Assembly: GCA_001023575.1 (NCBI GenBank) | Contig: CP011489.1 | Location: 1-64,000, forward strand | Origin: Actinobacteria bacterium IMCC26256 | GTDB lineage: Bacteria; Actinomycetota; Acidimicrobiia; IMCC26256 | Length of the DNA: 64,000 nt | Direction of reading: 5' to 3' | Shown: one piece after another, positions 20,950 to 29,919 of the stretch | How the letters are laid out: every line of letters begins with the position of its first letter | Numbering within the stretch: position 1 is the stretch's first letter | The notes under the pieces: model-generated | The model's database searches: none | What the model was told of the DNA's origin: nothing | What the model saw: the letters and a program-made list of their open reading frames with translations, nothing else | Translations under genes and position numbers: made by a program

Positions 20950-22161
20950 TCAGCGCACCTTTACGGTTGTCGGGAGTGTTGCGAACCCACGTACGTTCGC
21001 AGAGTGGACACGCGCCATAAGTGCCTCATCAATCTCGTAGTCACTTACGTGCTTGACTAACTCATCGAGAGCAATTCGCGCTTCATGACGAGCAAGCAAT
21101 GCGCCTAAACAGAAGTGCCTTCCGTTTCCAAAACTCATTAGGTCTCCGTTGGGGCGATCAAGGTCGTAGACATCTGCGCGGTCGAATACATCCTCGTCCC
21201 TGTTGGCGGAGCCGATGAGAAGAAATACTCGCGCACCTGCGTCAATGTGAGTGTCTCGGATCACAATAGGAATATGTGTTCTTCTGAGCACCATTTGAGT
21301 AGAGCCATCGAAGCGCAGTGTCTCTTCAACCCAGTCTGAGATGCGAGTTGGGTCGTTAAACGGCTTGGCTCGCTCCTCGGGGTTACACCACGCCCAGTAC
21401 CACGCATTGCCAAGGAGCTTCGTTGTTGTTTCGTTCCCGGCAACGACGAGGAGAAACAAAAAACTAATTATCTCCTCGTTGGTCAAGCGGTCTCCATTGA
21501 CCTCAGTCTCTATCAATTGAGTGGTGAGGTCATCGCCTGGGTGCAGCCGTCGATCAATGAGAAATGCTTCGTAATAAACGAAGAGTTCAATCGCTGCCTC
21601 AAAGCCTTGGGGAGTGACGTCAAATACGCCCTCTTCGCGATGCACGAGCAGATCAGCGAGCCGCCGTAGTTCGGCGCGATCCGCATATGGCACCCCAATC
21701 AACTCTGAGATGACATCCATCGGCACAAGACCCGCGAAATCATTTATGAAGTCAAAGGCTCCACCATCGAGTGCTGGCTCTAGGTGCTCCCGAGTAATAG
21801 CGCGCATGCGGGGTTCGAGTGCTGCAATTTTCTTAGGGGTGAACTCCTTGGTAACGATTGATCTGATGCGGGAGTGATTTGGGGGATCCATTGCGAGGAG
21901 AGACATCGTTCGATGCGCATTAGGGCCATAGGCAGATGGATCGAGCGCAACGCCGAAGGAGTTAGAGAAGACCTCAATATTGCGGAAAGCCGAGAGAATG
22001 TCGTTGTGGCGAGAGAGCGCCCAAAAATCAAACTCCTCGTTTCTAAATACGGGGGCCTCAGAGCGCATGCGCGCATAGGTCGGGTATGGGTCGTCATGTA
22101 TTCGATAGTCATACGGGCTGAACTCGATTGGGCCGAGATCAAGAGCAGAGGCTCCTGTCAT
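20950..22161 (-). CDS. Cytochrome P450 (CYP123-like by context)
   Basis: A 403-residue bacterial P450. The heme loop is FGNGRHFCLGALLARHEARIA (C351), the I-helix is VVAGNETTTKLL, and ExxR is seen as ETLRFDGS. It starts within the last four bases of the TetR gene. The size and place match Rv0766c (CYP123) in the mycobacterial cyp51 operon. The substrate is unknown. It presumably shares the ferredoxin at 18599. Confidence 0.9.
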   Translation of the reverse strand: MTGASALDLGPIEFSPYDYRIHDDPYPTYARMRSEAPVFRNEEFDFWALSRHNDILSAFRNIEVFSNSFGVALDPSAYGPNAHRTMSLLAMDPPNHSRIRSIVTKEFTPKKIAALEPRMRAITREHLEPALDGGAFDFINDFAGLVPMDVISELIGVPYADRAELRRLADLLVHREEGVFDVTPQGFEAAIELFVYYEAFLIDRRLHPGDDLTTQLIETEVNGDRLTNEEIISFLFLLVVAGNETTTKLLGNAWYWAWCNPEERAKPFNDPTRISDWVEETLRFDGSTQMVLRRTHIPIVIRDTHIDAGARVFLLIGSANRDEDVFDRADVYDLDRPNGDLMSFGNGRHFCLGALLARHEARIALDELVKHVSDYEIDEALMARVHSANVRGFATLPTTVKVR

Positions 22162-22757
22162 TTGAGATTCTCCCGACGCTCTGTCATAAGTAGCAATGCG
22201 CCCTCAACAAATGCCGGAACGTCACTGTGCTTCATATGCCCCATGCCTGCGCTGAGCAGTGCACCAAAGTAAGTAGTTACCAGTACATCTATTAATTGGT
22301 TATCGCGTTTGTCACCCGAAGCATCTGTCATGCGCCTGCGAATATCTAGGCCAATGCGATCCCGTAACGGCTTAACGTCCGGATTAGAACTGAGCAGCGC
22401 TTGGGTGCAGGCTGCAATTACTTCAGGGCTTCCATTTGTTATCTCGCCAAGGTCGTAGACAACGCGAGCGAGACGTGCGGCGAGTGGGGATACATATTTG
22501 GTGCCCTGGTCAATCTTGGTCTCAGGCACCGCTGCAATCCTGCGCCAGAGCAACTCGCCTAAGAGGTGGTCCTTCGATGAGAAGTATGTATATGCGGTAG
22601 CGGAGGCGAGCCCAGCGCGTCTTGCAACACCGCGCATGGAGAGAGCGTCGTAACCGGTCTGCTCTACCTCAATCTCTGCAGCGTTTAGTAGTTGCTCAGC
22701 CGCTTCAACTTGGCGATCGGTTAGGCGTCGGCGAGTGGTTTCGTAAGCGACGGACAC
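22158..22757 (-). CDS. TetR-family transcriptional regulator
   Basis: A 199-residue regulator. The N-terminal helix-turn-helix is in residues about 15-60 (AAEIEVEQTGYDALSMRGVARRAGLASATAYTYFSSKDHLLGELLW), followed by an all-helical ligand-binding region. It lies second in the minus-strand operon and overlaps the downstream P450 by four bases. It probably controls this operon and the divergent one; a candidate operator is at 23550-23561. Equivalent by context to Rv0767c. Confidence 0.9.
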   Translation of the reverse strand: MSVAYETTRRRLTDRQVEAAEQLLNAAEIEVEQTGYDALSMRGVARRAGLASATAYTYFSSKDHLLGELLWRRIAAVPETKIDQGTKYVSPLAARLARVVYDLGEITNGSPEVIAACTQALLSSNPDVKPLRDRIGLDIRRRMTDASGDKRDNQLIDVLVTTYFGALLSAGMGHMKHSDVPAFVEGALLLMTERRENLK

Positions 22758-23537
22758 TTAGTTACCAACCTGTTTTGCGGGAATGTGTGGCGTGCCATCT
22801 CGCATTGGCGGGTATCTAAACGACGCTGCGGTTGTTCCGCGCACGATCTTCGTGATATCCGCTTCTGGCACGGTCTCATTGGCATCATCAATTGTGATCT
22901 CCCAGCGACAGTGGGGAGACCGGTCGCTCGGCACACGCGGAGGTCTGTGGACGTGGGTGATGTGTGCCTTTGGATTCACTGCCTGAGCCGTGTAGTCGAA
23001 GGTTCCATCCTCAATGTGGTGACACATTCCGGTGACCATCTTCTCGCCCCAGGGCTCTGCATCCATTAGAGCGCCGCAGTAGGCAAGTTCAAAAAAACCA
23101 TGACTCTCATCAATGAGTTCGTAGCGAACATCGAGGTAGTGATGCGGAAACCCAGGGTCGAGTTGCAGAACCTTAAAGATTGCGGAGACCCCGTCGCCCT
23201 CAATGTTCATGATCTCGCGAAGGCGCTCTCCATATACAGGGCTCGCCCCACGCCACTCCTCAATCGCAAGACGCTGTACCTCGGCAGCTCCGTGGCTAAT
23301 TCCAATCGCAGCGCACATTGAGCGATCAAGTAGGTGAACAATCTGCGCGAACTCGCGAACAAGCCTCACGAGCGCTGGCTTCGAGAGATCTTCGTAACGG
23401 AAGTCTGGAGTGAACTCGCCCGAGTAGTCATCGCGCTCCGGTGGTATGGGAGCAGACCCGGGTCGAGGAGTGATAGAGACAGGGGATGCTCCGGGGGCTA
23501 ATCCTTCAGAGGGCGATACAGAGGTGGGGTCAGGCAT
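22758..23537 (-). CDS. Conserved hypothetical protein, first gene of the CYP51 operon
   Basis: A 259-residue soluble protein with a proline-rich N-terminal 45 residues, then a mixed domain with DLSKPALVRLVREFAQIVHLLDRS, CHHIEDGTFDYTAQAVNPKAH and several His/Cys residues (CHH, THVHRPP) that could bind metal. I do not recognise the family. ATG 23537 is chosen because the frame's extension to 23621 would cross the divergent promoter and the palindrome at 23550. It ends directly where TetR begins. Confidence 0.7.
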   Translation of the reverse strand: MPDPTSVSPSEGLAPGASPVSITPRPGSAPIPPERDDYSGEFTPDFRYEDLSKPALVRLVREFAQIVHLLDRSMCAAIGISHGAAEVQRLAIEEWRGASPVYGERLREIMNIEGDGVSAIFKVLQLDPGFPHHYLDVRYELIDESHGFFELAYCGALMDAEPWGEKMVTGMCHHIEDGTFDYTAQAVNPKAHITHVHRPPRVPSDRSPHCRWEITIDDANETVPEADITKIVRGTTAASFRYPPMRDGTPHIPAKQVGN

Positions 23538-23549
23538 GGGATCAGAGTA

Positions 23550-23561
23550 GTGTCCAGACAC
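23550..23561. promoter_or_regulatory. Candidate TetR operator between divergent operons
   Basis: GTGTC-CA-GACAC is an interrupted palindrome located in the 75-bp gap between the two divergent CYP51-locus operons, 13 bases upstream of the minus-strand start. Its position suits a shared operator for the TetR encoded in the operon. Binding is inferred. Confidence 0.45.
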
Positions 23562-23612
23562 CTGTCCACCAACCCAAACTTTTAGCTCCCTTGATGGAAG
23601 AGGTAAGTAGCC

Positions 23613-24503
23613 ATGCAGCAAGAAGCCATCAAGAACCCGAGCATCGAGAGCATGAGTATCGGGGTAGTTGGGCTCGGAGACATTGGTGGCGGAGCCGCTA
23701 GATCAATCGCTGCGGCTGGGCATCAGTTAGTTGTCTGCGATCTGAGGGCAGATGTTCTCGAGGGGTTCGCGGAGATTGCGACCCTAGCTACGACACCGGC
23801 TGATCTCGCTCGCCGTTGCAGCACCACTCTGATCTCAGTTGTCAATGATGCGCAGGTGCGCGAGGTGGTGACCGGCGCCGATGGACTCCTAAGTGGCGCT
23901 GCCGCCGGGAGCATCATCATCGTTGCGAGCACCATCTCACCAGAGACAGTTATTGAGATAGCGGCAGAGGCTAAGAAGTTTGGAGTAGCGGTCATTGACT
24001 GCGGCGTAAGTGGTGGCCCAAGTGCAGCCGCCACCGGCGATCTCATCTGTATGGTCGGCGGCGACGAGGAAGTAATCGAGCGAGCGCGACCAGCACTCAA
24101 TTCGTTTGGGTCGCTCGTGGTTCACATGGGTCCACTCGGTAGCGGGCTCATCGCGAAACTTGCTCGAAATGTTGTGCAGTACGGCTCTTGGCTAGCGGCA
24201 TTTGAGGGGCAGCGCATTGCAGAGGCAGCGGGCATTGAACTCTCAAAACTTGCTGCTGTAATTCGCGCAAGCGATGCGAAAATCGGTGGAGCGTCAACGC
24301 TTATGTTTCGCCCCACAGTGGCACCGATGGGCCCGGATGACCACGAAGGATTAGTAAGCGCAATGCGTGCTGCTGCAGCGTTAGCGCAGAAGGACCTCGC
24401 TACGGCGATTGAAGCAGCAGGAGAACTCGGGATCGAAATACCTGGAGCCTTGGTAACACAGAAGTACTGCGACTCAATATTCGGTGTAGGGGAGGCCCTC
24501 TAG
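23613..24503 (+). CDS. 3-hydroxyisobutyrate-dehydrogenase-like NAD(P) oxidoreductase
   Basis: A 296-residue beta-hydroxyacid dehydrogenase. The N-terminal Rossmann motif is GVVGLGDIGGGAARSIAAAG, with the family signature around DCGVSGGPSAAATGDL and the catalytic Lys region LGSGLIAKLARNVVQYG. GGAAGAGG precedes ATG 23613; ATG 23652 is an internal alternative that starts at the Rossmann strand. First gene of a four-gene plus-strand operon. Context equivalent of Rv0770. Confidence 0.88.
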   Translation: MQQEAIKNPSIESMSIGVVGLGDIGGGAARSIAAAGHQLVVCDLRADVLEGFAEIATLATTPADLARRCSTTLISVVNDAQVREVVTGADGLLSGAAAGSIIIVASTISPETVIEIAAEAKKFGVAVIDCGVSGGPSAAATGDLICMVGGDEEVIERARPALNSFGSLVVHMGPLGSGLIAKLARNVVQYGSWLAAFEGQRIAEAAGIELSKLAAVIRASDAKIGGASTLMFRPTVAPMGPDDHEGLVSAMRAAAALAQKDLATAIEAAGELGIEIPGALVTQKYCDSIFGVGEAL

Positions 24504-25966
24504 TGGCGTTTGTTGGCGAAGAGCGTGTCTTGATTGATGGCGTGCTGCGCACCGCATCATCGGGGAGAGTCTTTGAGACGATTAACCCTGCAACCGAGGA
24601 GGTTCTTGGTGTCGCAGCTGACTGCGATCTCGCAGACCTCGATAACGCGATCGGTGCTGCGCGGCGCTCATTCGACGAGACAACCTGGTCTACAGATGTG
24701 GCCTTACGTGTTAAATGCTTGAGGCAACTCCGCGATGCATTTCTTGCGCACTCAGATGAGATTCGTGCCATGACTATCGCTGAGACGGGTTCGCCGTTGA
24801 TGCTCACATACTCCGCACAACTCGATGCACCTATAGAGGCACTCGGTTGGATTGCAGATTTAGCGGAGAGTTATGAGTGGGAGCATGATCTTGGTAGAGC
24901 GGAGCCTTTTGGTATGCCCGCACATCGCTGGACGCGCAGAGAGGCAACAGGGGTTATCGCTGCGATTACACCTTGGAATGTTCCCCATCAAATCAATCTT
25001 GCAAAGGTTGGCCCCGCGTTAGCAGCAGGTAACACCGTTGTTCTCAAGCCCGCGCCCGATACCCCTTGGTGCGCAACAATTCTCGGGCGCTTAATCGCCG
25101 AGGAGACAGATATCCCGGCTGGAGTGTTCAACGTCGTCACCTCAACGGATCACGGAATCGGTGCAGCCCTTACCTCCGACCCACGAGTAGATCAGATCTC
25201 GTTTACAGGCTCGACGGCAACAGGCCGATCAGTAATGCGAAGTGCATCTGAGACTTTAAAGAAAGTGTTTCTTGAGCTCGGCGGGAAGTCTGCGTTTGTT
25301 GTTCTTGACGACGCCGACTTAAAGGGAGCAACCGGGATAGCAGCCTTTACGGTCTGCACTCACGCTGGCCAAGGCTGCGCGATTACAACCCGCCTTGTTG
25401 TGCCGCGTGCGCAATTAGACGAAGCCGTCTCGCTTACTGCAGCAACGCTCGCGAAACTTCCGGCGGGAGACCCCACGGATGGAGGAACAGTCTGCGGGCC
25501 GTTAGTAAGTGCACGACAGCGCGAGCGTGTAGAGGGTTACATCCGCATAGCGGTTGAGGAGGGCGGAACGATCGTCACCGGCGGCGGGCGCCCATCGAAC
25601 ATGGATCGCGGCTTCTTCGTTGAGCCAACATTGATTACAGGTGTAAGCAATGATGCCCGCGTCGCTCAAGAGGAGATCTTCGGCCCCGTGCTTGTCGTGA
25701 TACCGCACGATGGTGACGAGGATGCGGTGCGTATCGCAAACGACTCGGTCTACGGACTCTCAGGCTCGGTCTGGTCTGGGGATCGCGATCGAGCAGTTGG
25801 CGTCGCGAATGCAATGCGAACAGGTACGGTCGGAGTAAACGGAGGCATTTGGTTTAGCCCCGATGTTCCGTTTGGTGGATACAAGCAGTCAGGCGTCGGG
25901 CGCGAAATGGGCGTTGCAGGGTTTGAAGAATATTTGGAGACCAAGTCGATAGCGGAGCCAGCATGA
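24503..25966 (+). CDS. Aldehyde dehydrogenase family protein
   Basis: A 487-residue NAD(P)-dependent aldehyde dehydrogenase. Motifs include AITPWNVP, FTGSTATG, LELGGKSAF (general-base Glu) and HAGQGCAITTR (catalytic Cys), with EEIFGPV near the C-terminus. All catalytic residues are present. The GTG start overlaps the preceding stop by one base. By context it corresponds to mycobacterial aldA (Rv0768) and would oxidise an aldehyde formed by the neighbouring P450 or dehydrogenases; that substrate is inferred. Confidence 0.93.
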   Translation: MAFVGEERVLIDGVLRTASSGRVFETINPATEEVLGVAADCDLADLDNAIGAARRSFDETTWSTDVALRVKCLRQLRDAFLAHSDEIRAMTIAETGSPLMLTYSAQLDAPIEALGWIADLAESYEWEHDLGRAEPFGMPAHRWTRREATGVIAAITPWNVPHQINLAKVGPALAAGNTVVLKPAPDTPWCATILGRLIAEETDIPAGVFNVVTSTDHGIGAALTSDPRVDQISFTGSTATGRSVMRSASETLKKVFLELGGKSAFVVLDDADLKGATGIAAFTVCTHAGQGCAITTRLVVPRAQLDEAVSLTAATLAKLPAGDPTDGGTVCGPLVSARQRERVEGYIRIAVEEGGTIVTGGGRPSNMDRGFFVEPTLITGVSNDARVAQEEIFGPVLVVIPHDGDEDAVRIANDSVYGLSGSVWSGDRDRAVGVANAMRTGTVGVNGGIWFSPDVPFGGYKQSGVGREMGVAGFEEYLETKSIAEPA

Positions 25967-26385
25967 GCGAAACACCAAGAGAAGACGAAGCACCAATGGC
26001 GGGCACTGCACGTGAACGCGGCATGGCCAAGATGGAGGAGGTCTACGGATTCTCCTACGACCCCGCGACTATCCCGGGTGGTTATGTCGATGTAACTGTC
26101 GATCACCTATTCGGAGATATCTGGACGCGACCTGGTTTAGATGTTCGCGATAGAAGAATGCTGACGATCGGCGCGTTAGCCGCTCTCGGCATGCCAAAGC
26201 TTCTTGAGATTCAGTTCGGCGCGGCATTGGAGCGCGAAGAACTCACCGAGCATCAGGTGCGCGAGCTTGTTGTTCACCTCGCTCACTACGTTGGCTGGCC
26301 ACTCTCAACAGGTGCGAATGCCGCCGCAGAGAAAGTAATTGCAGCGCGTACGAATGCTGCGGCAAACAAGGCGGACCCTAAGTGA
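25963..26385 (+). CDS. Carboxymuconolactone-decarboxylase (CMD) family protein
   Basis: A 140-residue protein of the CMD/AhpD fold. DVTVDHLFGDIWTRPGLDVRDRRMLTIGALAAL is the family core, and LVVHLAHYVGWPLSTGANAA follows. The CxxC of peroxidase-type AhpD members is absent, so a decarboxylase/lactonase-like or unknown role is more likely. Overlaps both neighbours by four bases. Context equivalent of Rv0771. Confidence 0.88.
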   Translation: MSETPREDEAPMAGTARERGMAKMEEVYGFSYDPATIPGGYVDVTVDHLFGDIWTRPGLDVRDRRMLTIGALAALGMPKLLEIQFGAALEREELTEHQVRELVVHLAHYVGWPLSTGANAAAEKVIAARTNAAANKADPK

Positions 26386-27164
26386 GTGACGCCGTAAACA
26401 AGGCCGCAGTTACATTCGATTTTTCTAACACTGTCTCGATCGTGACTGGCTCCGGTGGCGGTATCGGGCAGGCCTATGTCGAGGCAATAGCGAAGGCTGG
26501 CGGATCAGTAATAGTTGCAGATATTGATACCGAGCGCGCCGAGGGAGTTGCAGAGGGGATCCGATCTAATGGCGGAGACGCACTTGCGCTACCCGTTGAT
26601 GTTGCAAGCCCGGAATCTGCTGCTGAGATGGCCGCAGCAACGATCGAGCATTTTGGCGGCATTGATTACCTCGTGAATAACGCGGCGATTTTCGGTGGAA
26701 TGAAACTCGACGCGCTCCTCACTGTTGATTGGGAGTACCTCGAGCGTTTCCTCGCCGTCAATACACTCGGTGCGCTCAACTGCACACGCGCAGTATTCCG
26801 ATCAATGCGCAAACGCGGTGGTGGAGCGATTGTGAATCAATCCTCAACAGCGGCATATTTATATGCAGGTTTCTATGGGCTAGCCAAGGCAGGGGTTAAT
26901 TCGCTGACTCAGCAACTCGCCCATGAGCTCGGGGGCCAGAAGATCAGGGTCAACGCAATCGCACCTGGACCCACCGATACTCAGGCCTCTCGAACGGTGG
27001 TCCCAGAGGAGTTCATGACCCCAATTATCAATGGCCTAGCCCTAAAGCGCATGGGGACACCCGATGATTTGGTGGGGCTCTGCCTCTTCCTGCTCTCTGA
27101 TCAGGCCTCGTGGATTACAGGCCATGTATTCAACGCCGACGGCGGCCAGGTATTTCGCGCCTAA
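26382..27164 (+). CDS. Short-chain dehydrogenase/reductase
   Basis: A 260-residue classical SDR with TGSGGGIGQAYVEAIAKAG, NNAAIFGG and VNQSSTAAYLYAGFYGLAKAG, in which the catalytic Tyr and Lys occur as YGLAK. It ends with FNADGGQV, the usual C-terminus. The GTG start forms a GTGA overlap with the CMD gene. Last gene of the plus-strand operon. Context equivalent of Rv0769. Confidence 0.9.
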   Translation: MSDAVNKAAVTFDFSNTVSIVTGSGGGIGQAYVEAIAKAGGSVIVADIDTERAEGVAEGIRSNGGDALALPVDVASPESAAEMAAATIEHFGGIDYLVNNAAIFGGMKLDALLTVDWEYLERFLAVNTLGALNCTRAVFRSMRKRGGGAIVNQSSTAAYLYAGFYGLAKAGVNSLTQQLAHELGGQKIRVNAIAPGPTDTQASRTVVPEEFMTPIINGLALKRMGTPDDLVGLCLFLLSDQASWITGHVFNADGGQVFRA

Positions 27165-27209
27165 CCCGGCTCTATTCTCAGGCCCGTCGCGGCGTATGCT
27201 CTGCGTCTC

Positions 27210-27286
27210 GGGGACGTAGCTCAGTTGGCTAGAGCACTTGCTTTGCAAGCAAGAAGTCGTGGGTTCGAGTCCCATCGTCTCCACCA
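27210..27286 (+). tRNA. tRNA-Ala (anticodon TGC)
   Basis: Cloverleaf with acceptor GGGGACG/CGTCTCC, D-arm, anticodon stem CTTGC/GCAAG around TTTGCAA with TGC at 27244-27246, T-arm GTGGG-TTCGAGT-CCCAT (one wobble pair), discriminator A and encoded CCA (27284-27286). Its 3' end is repeated imperfectly at 29920-29941, marking it as a probable integration target. Confidence 0.97.
27261..27282 (+). repeat. attL-like half of the tRNA-Ala direct repeat
   Basis: This is the T-loop and 3' acceptor part of tRNA-Ala. It matches 29920-29941 with three substitutions. Integration into the 3' ends of tRNA genes with regeneration of the tRNA is a common pattern for site-specific elements. Confidence 0.65.
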
Positions 27287-27373
27287 ATATCATCGGCAAT
27301 ATCATTGGCGAGGTCCTCGCTGAGCTCAACTGAACCACCTCACCTCAGCATGAGGAAGCGAGCCAGCGGACCT

Positions 27374-28231
27374 TCAGTCGGCTTGGCGGCCGGCATGGTT
27401 GCGCAGGACCTTCCACAACGCTGAGGCCTTGGCACCGATCGACGGTTGGTCGGTATGGGATCGCGCTTCGGTCATCACACGCGGGCCTGTGACCACTAGG
27501 CCGTGACCGGGCAGGAGATGCTCCACGTCGAGGGAGCGGAGTCGGGCCTCGCTGGTTGCCGACAACTCGGCGTCGACGAACTCGGGGTTGAACCACGCCC
27601 GTCCGTCGGCCGAGAGGACCGCATCGCCCGAAAGGAGCGTGCGGGTGGGTGCATGGAAGAGGCAGGTTGAGTCATCGCTGTGGCCGGGAGTGTTGAGCAC
27701 CTGCCAGTCGGGGAGCCCGGGGAGGTGGTCGCCGTCGGAGAGCCACGAGTCCGGTTCGAACGGGAGCCGAACCTCTTTGCCGTTCCAGCCGATTGACGTC
27801 GCCGTGCCGGAGATCTCCTTGGAGGCCAACAGGTCACGGGGCTGGCTCGCCATCACCGGGAGGATCTGCGAGACCGCCCTGATGCCCGGCGGCCGGAGGG
27901 CCCGTGTCCCTGCGCGCATCTCCGCGATCGCGATTGGGAGGTGCACGGCGGTTCCATGCTGGTCGCGCAGCGGTGGGAGGCCGCCGACGTGGTCCGCGTG
28001 TCCGTGGGTCGCCACTGCAGCCCCGAGCTCGGACAAGTCCGACCCCCGCTCCGACAACACGCCCGCCACTAACGCGATCTGCGATGGCATGCCTAGGTCG
28101 ACCACAAAAGGTTGCCCGCCGCCGCCGTCGTGGATGACGTAGCAGTTGTAGAGCCACTTCGAGATCACGGTGACGCCGATCTCGCGCAACTCCGTGATTA
28201 CCGGTGCCTGAACAGATCGTTTGGCACCCAT
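27374..28231 (-). CDS. Metallo-beta-lactamase fold hydrolase
   Basis: A 285-residue MBL-fold enzyme with metal-binding THGHADHVGG (HxHxDH), a second ligand region NTPGHSDDSTCLFH, SGDAVLS (bridging Asp) and LPGHGLVVTGPRV. The ligand set is complete, so it is probably an active zinc hydrolase. The substrate is unknown. It is distinctly G+C-rich and lies in the tRNA-Ala island. Likely start is ATG 28231. A 13-aa N-terminal stretch precedes the first strand. Confidence 0.85.
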   Translation of the reverse strand: MGAKRSVQAPVITELREIGVTVISKWLYNCYVIHDGGGGQPFVVDLGMPSQIALVAGVLSERGSDLSELGAAVATHGHADHVGGLPPLRDQHGTAVHLPIAIAEMRAGTRALRPPGIRAVSQILPVMASQPRDLLASKEISGTATSIGWNGKEVRLPFEPDSWLSDGDHLPGLPDWQVLNTPGHSDDSTCLFHAPTRTLLSGDAVLSADGRAWFNPEFVDAELSATSEARLRSLDVEHLLPGHGLVVTGPRVMTEARSHTDQPSIGAKASALWKVLRNHAGRQAD

Positions 28232-28336
28232 GCCCCGACTCTATAGCTCCGAGGGGGAGGGGGCGCCGGTCTCAGGAAATTAACGCACTGACTCATTATC
28301 GAATCCATTATCGAAAATACCTGAGCCTGAGAAACG

Positions 28337-29062
28337 CTAGACGAACTCGATGGCTACACCGCAGTGGTCGCTCATCACCTGGCCACGATTGTTTTCACGC
28401 TGCCAAACGTCTGGGGAACTCGCCATGGATGCGAATGACTCCGAGATGGCGATGTGGTCGATCAGTCCGAATTCTCCCGACTGCACAGGGCCCGTGTTCT
28501 CAAAGTCCGTGAGCGTGACGAGGCCACACTCGGTCAGCGTCCTGCGAACAGACTCCTTGCTTTCTTCTGCACCGTAGTAGTGCGGGCCGCCGAGGTTCAC
28601 GTTGAAGTCACCCGCGATGCAGAGCGACAGATCGCGCCGTGAGTTGAGCATCTTGGTCCAATCCTCTGATTGGCGAGCGATTTCTTGAACCACGCTGCGG
28701 CCATGGTCCTGGTACCAAGGGAGTACCGTCCCAAAAACAAGGAGGTTCCCGAGTGGCGTCTCGAGTATGCCGGCTGTCGAGCGGACAGGGTCGTAGTCGG
28801 GGCGCAGGGTCTCGATGATGGGCAGCCTGCTCCAGATGGTTGTCCATCGGCTGCCTTCCTTTATATCGCGAGCCTCTCGGGGTCGGTCGTCTGAGGTGAT
28901 CGGCTTCCAGGTTCCAGACGTCGGAGGGCGAAGGTCGTCATGGGTTTCGGTAAGCACCCAGATGTCGGCGTCGACGCGCTCCATCTCCTCGAGGATCCGA
29001 ACATTCTTGGACCGGCTGATTCCGTAGGCGACATTCCACGTTGCGATCTTCACAGGCTGCAT
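28337..29062 (-). CDS. Endonuclease/exonuclease/phosphatase (EEP) fold protein
   Basis: A 241-residue EEP-superfamily protein: KIATWNVAYG at the N-terminus, a TETHDD metal-binding Glu region, IAGDFNVNLGG, LIDHIA and a terminal SDHCGVAIEF. All canonical catalytic motifs are present. It could be a nuclease or a phosphodiesterase. ATG 29062 sits just before the first strand; the frame is open to ATG 29107. Part of the G+C-rich island. Confidence 0.82.
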   Translation of the reverse strand: MQPVKIATWNVAYGISRSKNVRILEEMERVDADIWVLTETHDDLRPPTSGTWKPITSDDRPREARDIKEGSRWTTIWSRLPIIETLRPDYDPVRSTAGILETPLGNLLVFGTVLPWYQDHGRSVVQEIARQSEDWTKMLNSRRDLSLCIAGDFNVNLGGPHYYGAEESKESVRRTLTECGLVTLTDFENTGPVQSGEFGLIDHIAISESFASMASSPDVWQRENNRGQVMSDHCGVAIEFV

Positions 29063-29302
29063 CGTTGCAGACTGCTGCGACGTCCCCAGGAAGCGCAATT
29101 GACACATCCCAAGATTTCGCTTCGTGCCAAGAGCCTCCGAGGGGTTTGGAAGCCATGCTCTATGAATAGGGACGAGTTTTTCGGGGACTAAATCATTTCA
29201 TTAGGAGTTCGAGCTTCGCCCCAGTTCCGAGCGTTGATGACTTTGAAACTCTCACGACTCACGCTCCACACATCGGAGCACCCAAGTCGGTATTGAGTGT
29301 CC

Positions 29303-29626
29303 TCAGTATTGAATGTCTAGGGCGTAACGAAGTGCTTGGTCTAACGAGGCTCGTTGAGCGAGGCCAAGTTCTCCAACGGCCCGATCATCGAAGGCCGACT
29401 TCGGGATTGTCACGAGGTTGTCGCATGCGATAACACAGGTTTCGGGCAGACCTTCTTCCGGTCCAACTTCAACCTCCGATCGAATTCCCCTAATCGTGCG
29501 AGTGATCGGTGCGCAGGTCACTGCAGTCAGCACTTCAATGGCGGCATCTCGTGTCAGAACGCAGACGGGTCGTCGCCCTGCAGGGTCACCAAGGTCCGCC
29601 CAAACAACATCGCCGCGCTTCACCAA
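29303..29626 (-). CDS. MazF/PemK-family toxin
   Basis: A 107-residue toxin of type II TA modules. KRGDVVWADLGDPAGRRPVCVLTRDAAI gives the beta-barrel with the conserved RP region, and TCAPITRTIRGI is the conserved strand carrying the T/S-type active-site segment. The family are mostly RNA endonucleases. It starts seven bases inside the antitoxin gene. On the tRNA-Ala island it could act as a stability module. Confidence 0.88.
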   Translation of the reverse strand: MVKRGDVVWADLGDPAGRRPVCVLTRDAAIEVLTAVTCAPITRTIRGIRSEVEVGPEEGLPETCVIACDNLVTIPKSAFDDRAVGELGLAQRASLDQALRYALDIQY

Positions 29627-29883
29627 GTTGGCGTTGTCTCGGCAGCCAGCCTTCGCGCAGACTCAACGATGGCAGGGTCCAGAGGAGTCCTCCGATACGA
29701 GGCTTGCAGTTCGTCATCTGCCAGCCGGAGGTCGTCGGCCCTGATGACAGCAAGTGCTCCCTGGCGCAACAACTCAGAGCGATTTGTGCCGTGCTCAAGG
29801 GCGATTCGGTCGAGTTGGGCAACAAGCTCGTCATCGAGCTGGACAAGTACCTGGCGTCTGGACATAACCATATGGTATCTCAT
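29620..29883 (-). CDS. Ribbon-helix-helix antitoxin
   Basis: An 87-residue (or 81-residue) antitoxin. RRQVLVQLDDELVAQLDRIALEHGTNRSELLRQGALAVI is an RHH DNA-binding domain, followed by a C-terminal toxin-neutralising tail. In-frame ATGs lie at 29883, 29871 and 29865. The first has a purine-rich AGAGAGAG upstream; the last starts directly at the RHH strand. Palindromes over these starts suggest autoregulation. Confidence 0.83.
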   Translation of the reverse strand: MRYHMVMSRRQVLVQLDDELVAQLDRIALEHGTNRSELLRQGALAVIRADDLRLADDELQASYRRTPLDPAIVESARRLAAETTPTW

Positions 29884-29888
29884 ATGGT
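29867..29888. promoter_or_regulatory. Candidate autoregulatory operator of the island TA pair
   Basis: ACCATATGGT (29867-29876) is a perfect palindrome, and a second CATATGGT half lies at 29881-29888, 12 bases along. They cover the antitoxin start region, where RHH antitoxins usually bind. Confidence 0.5.
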
Positions 29889-29919
29889 CTCTCTCTGAGT
29901 TCGTTGTGGTTTCGTCTCA

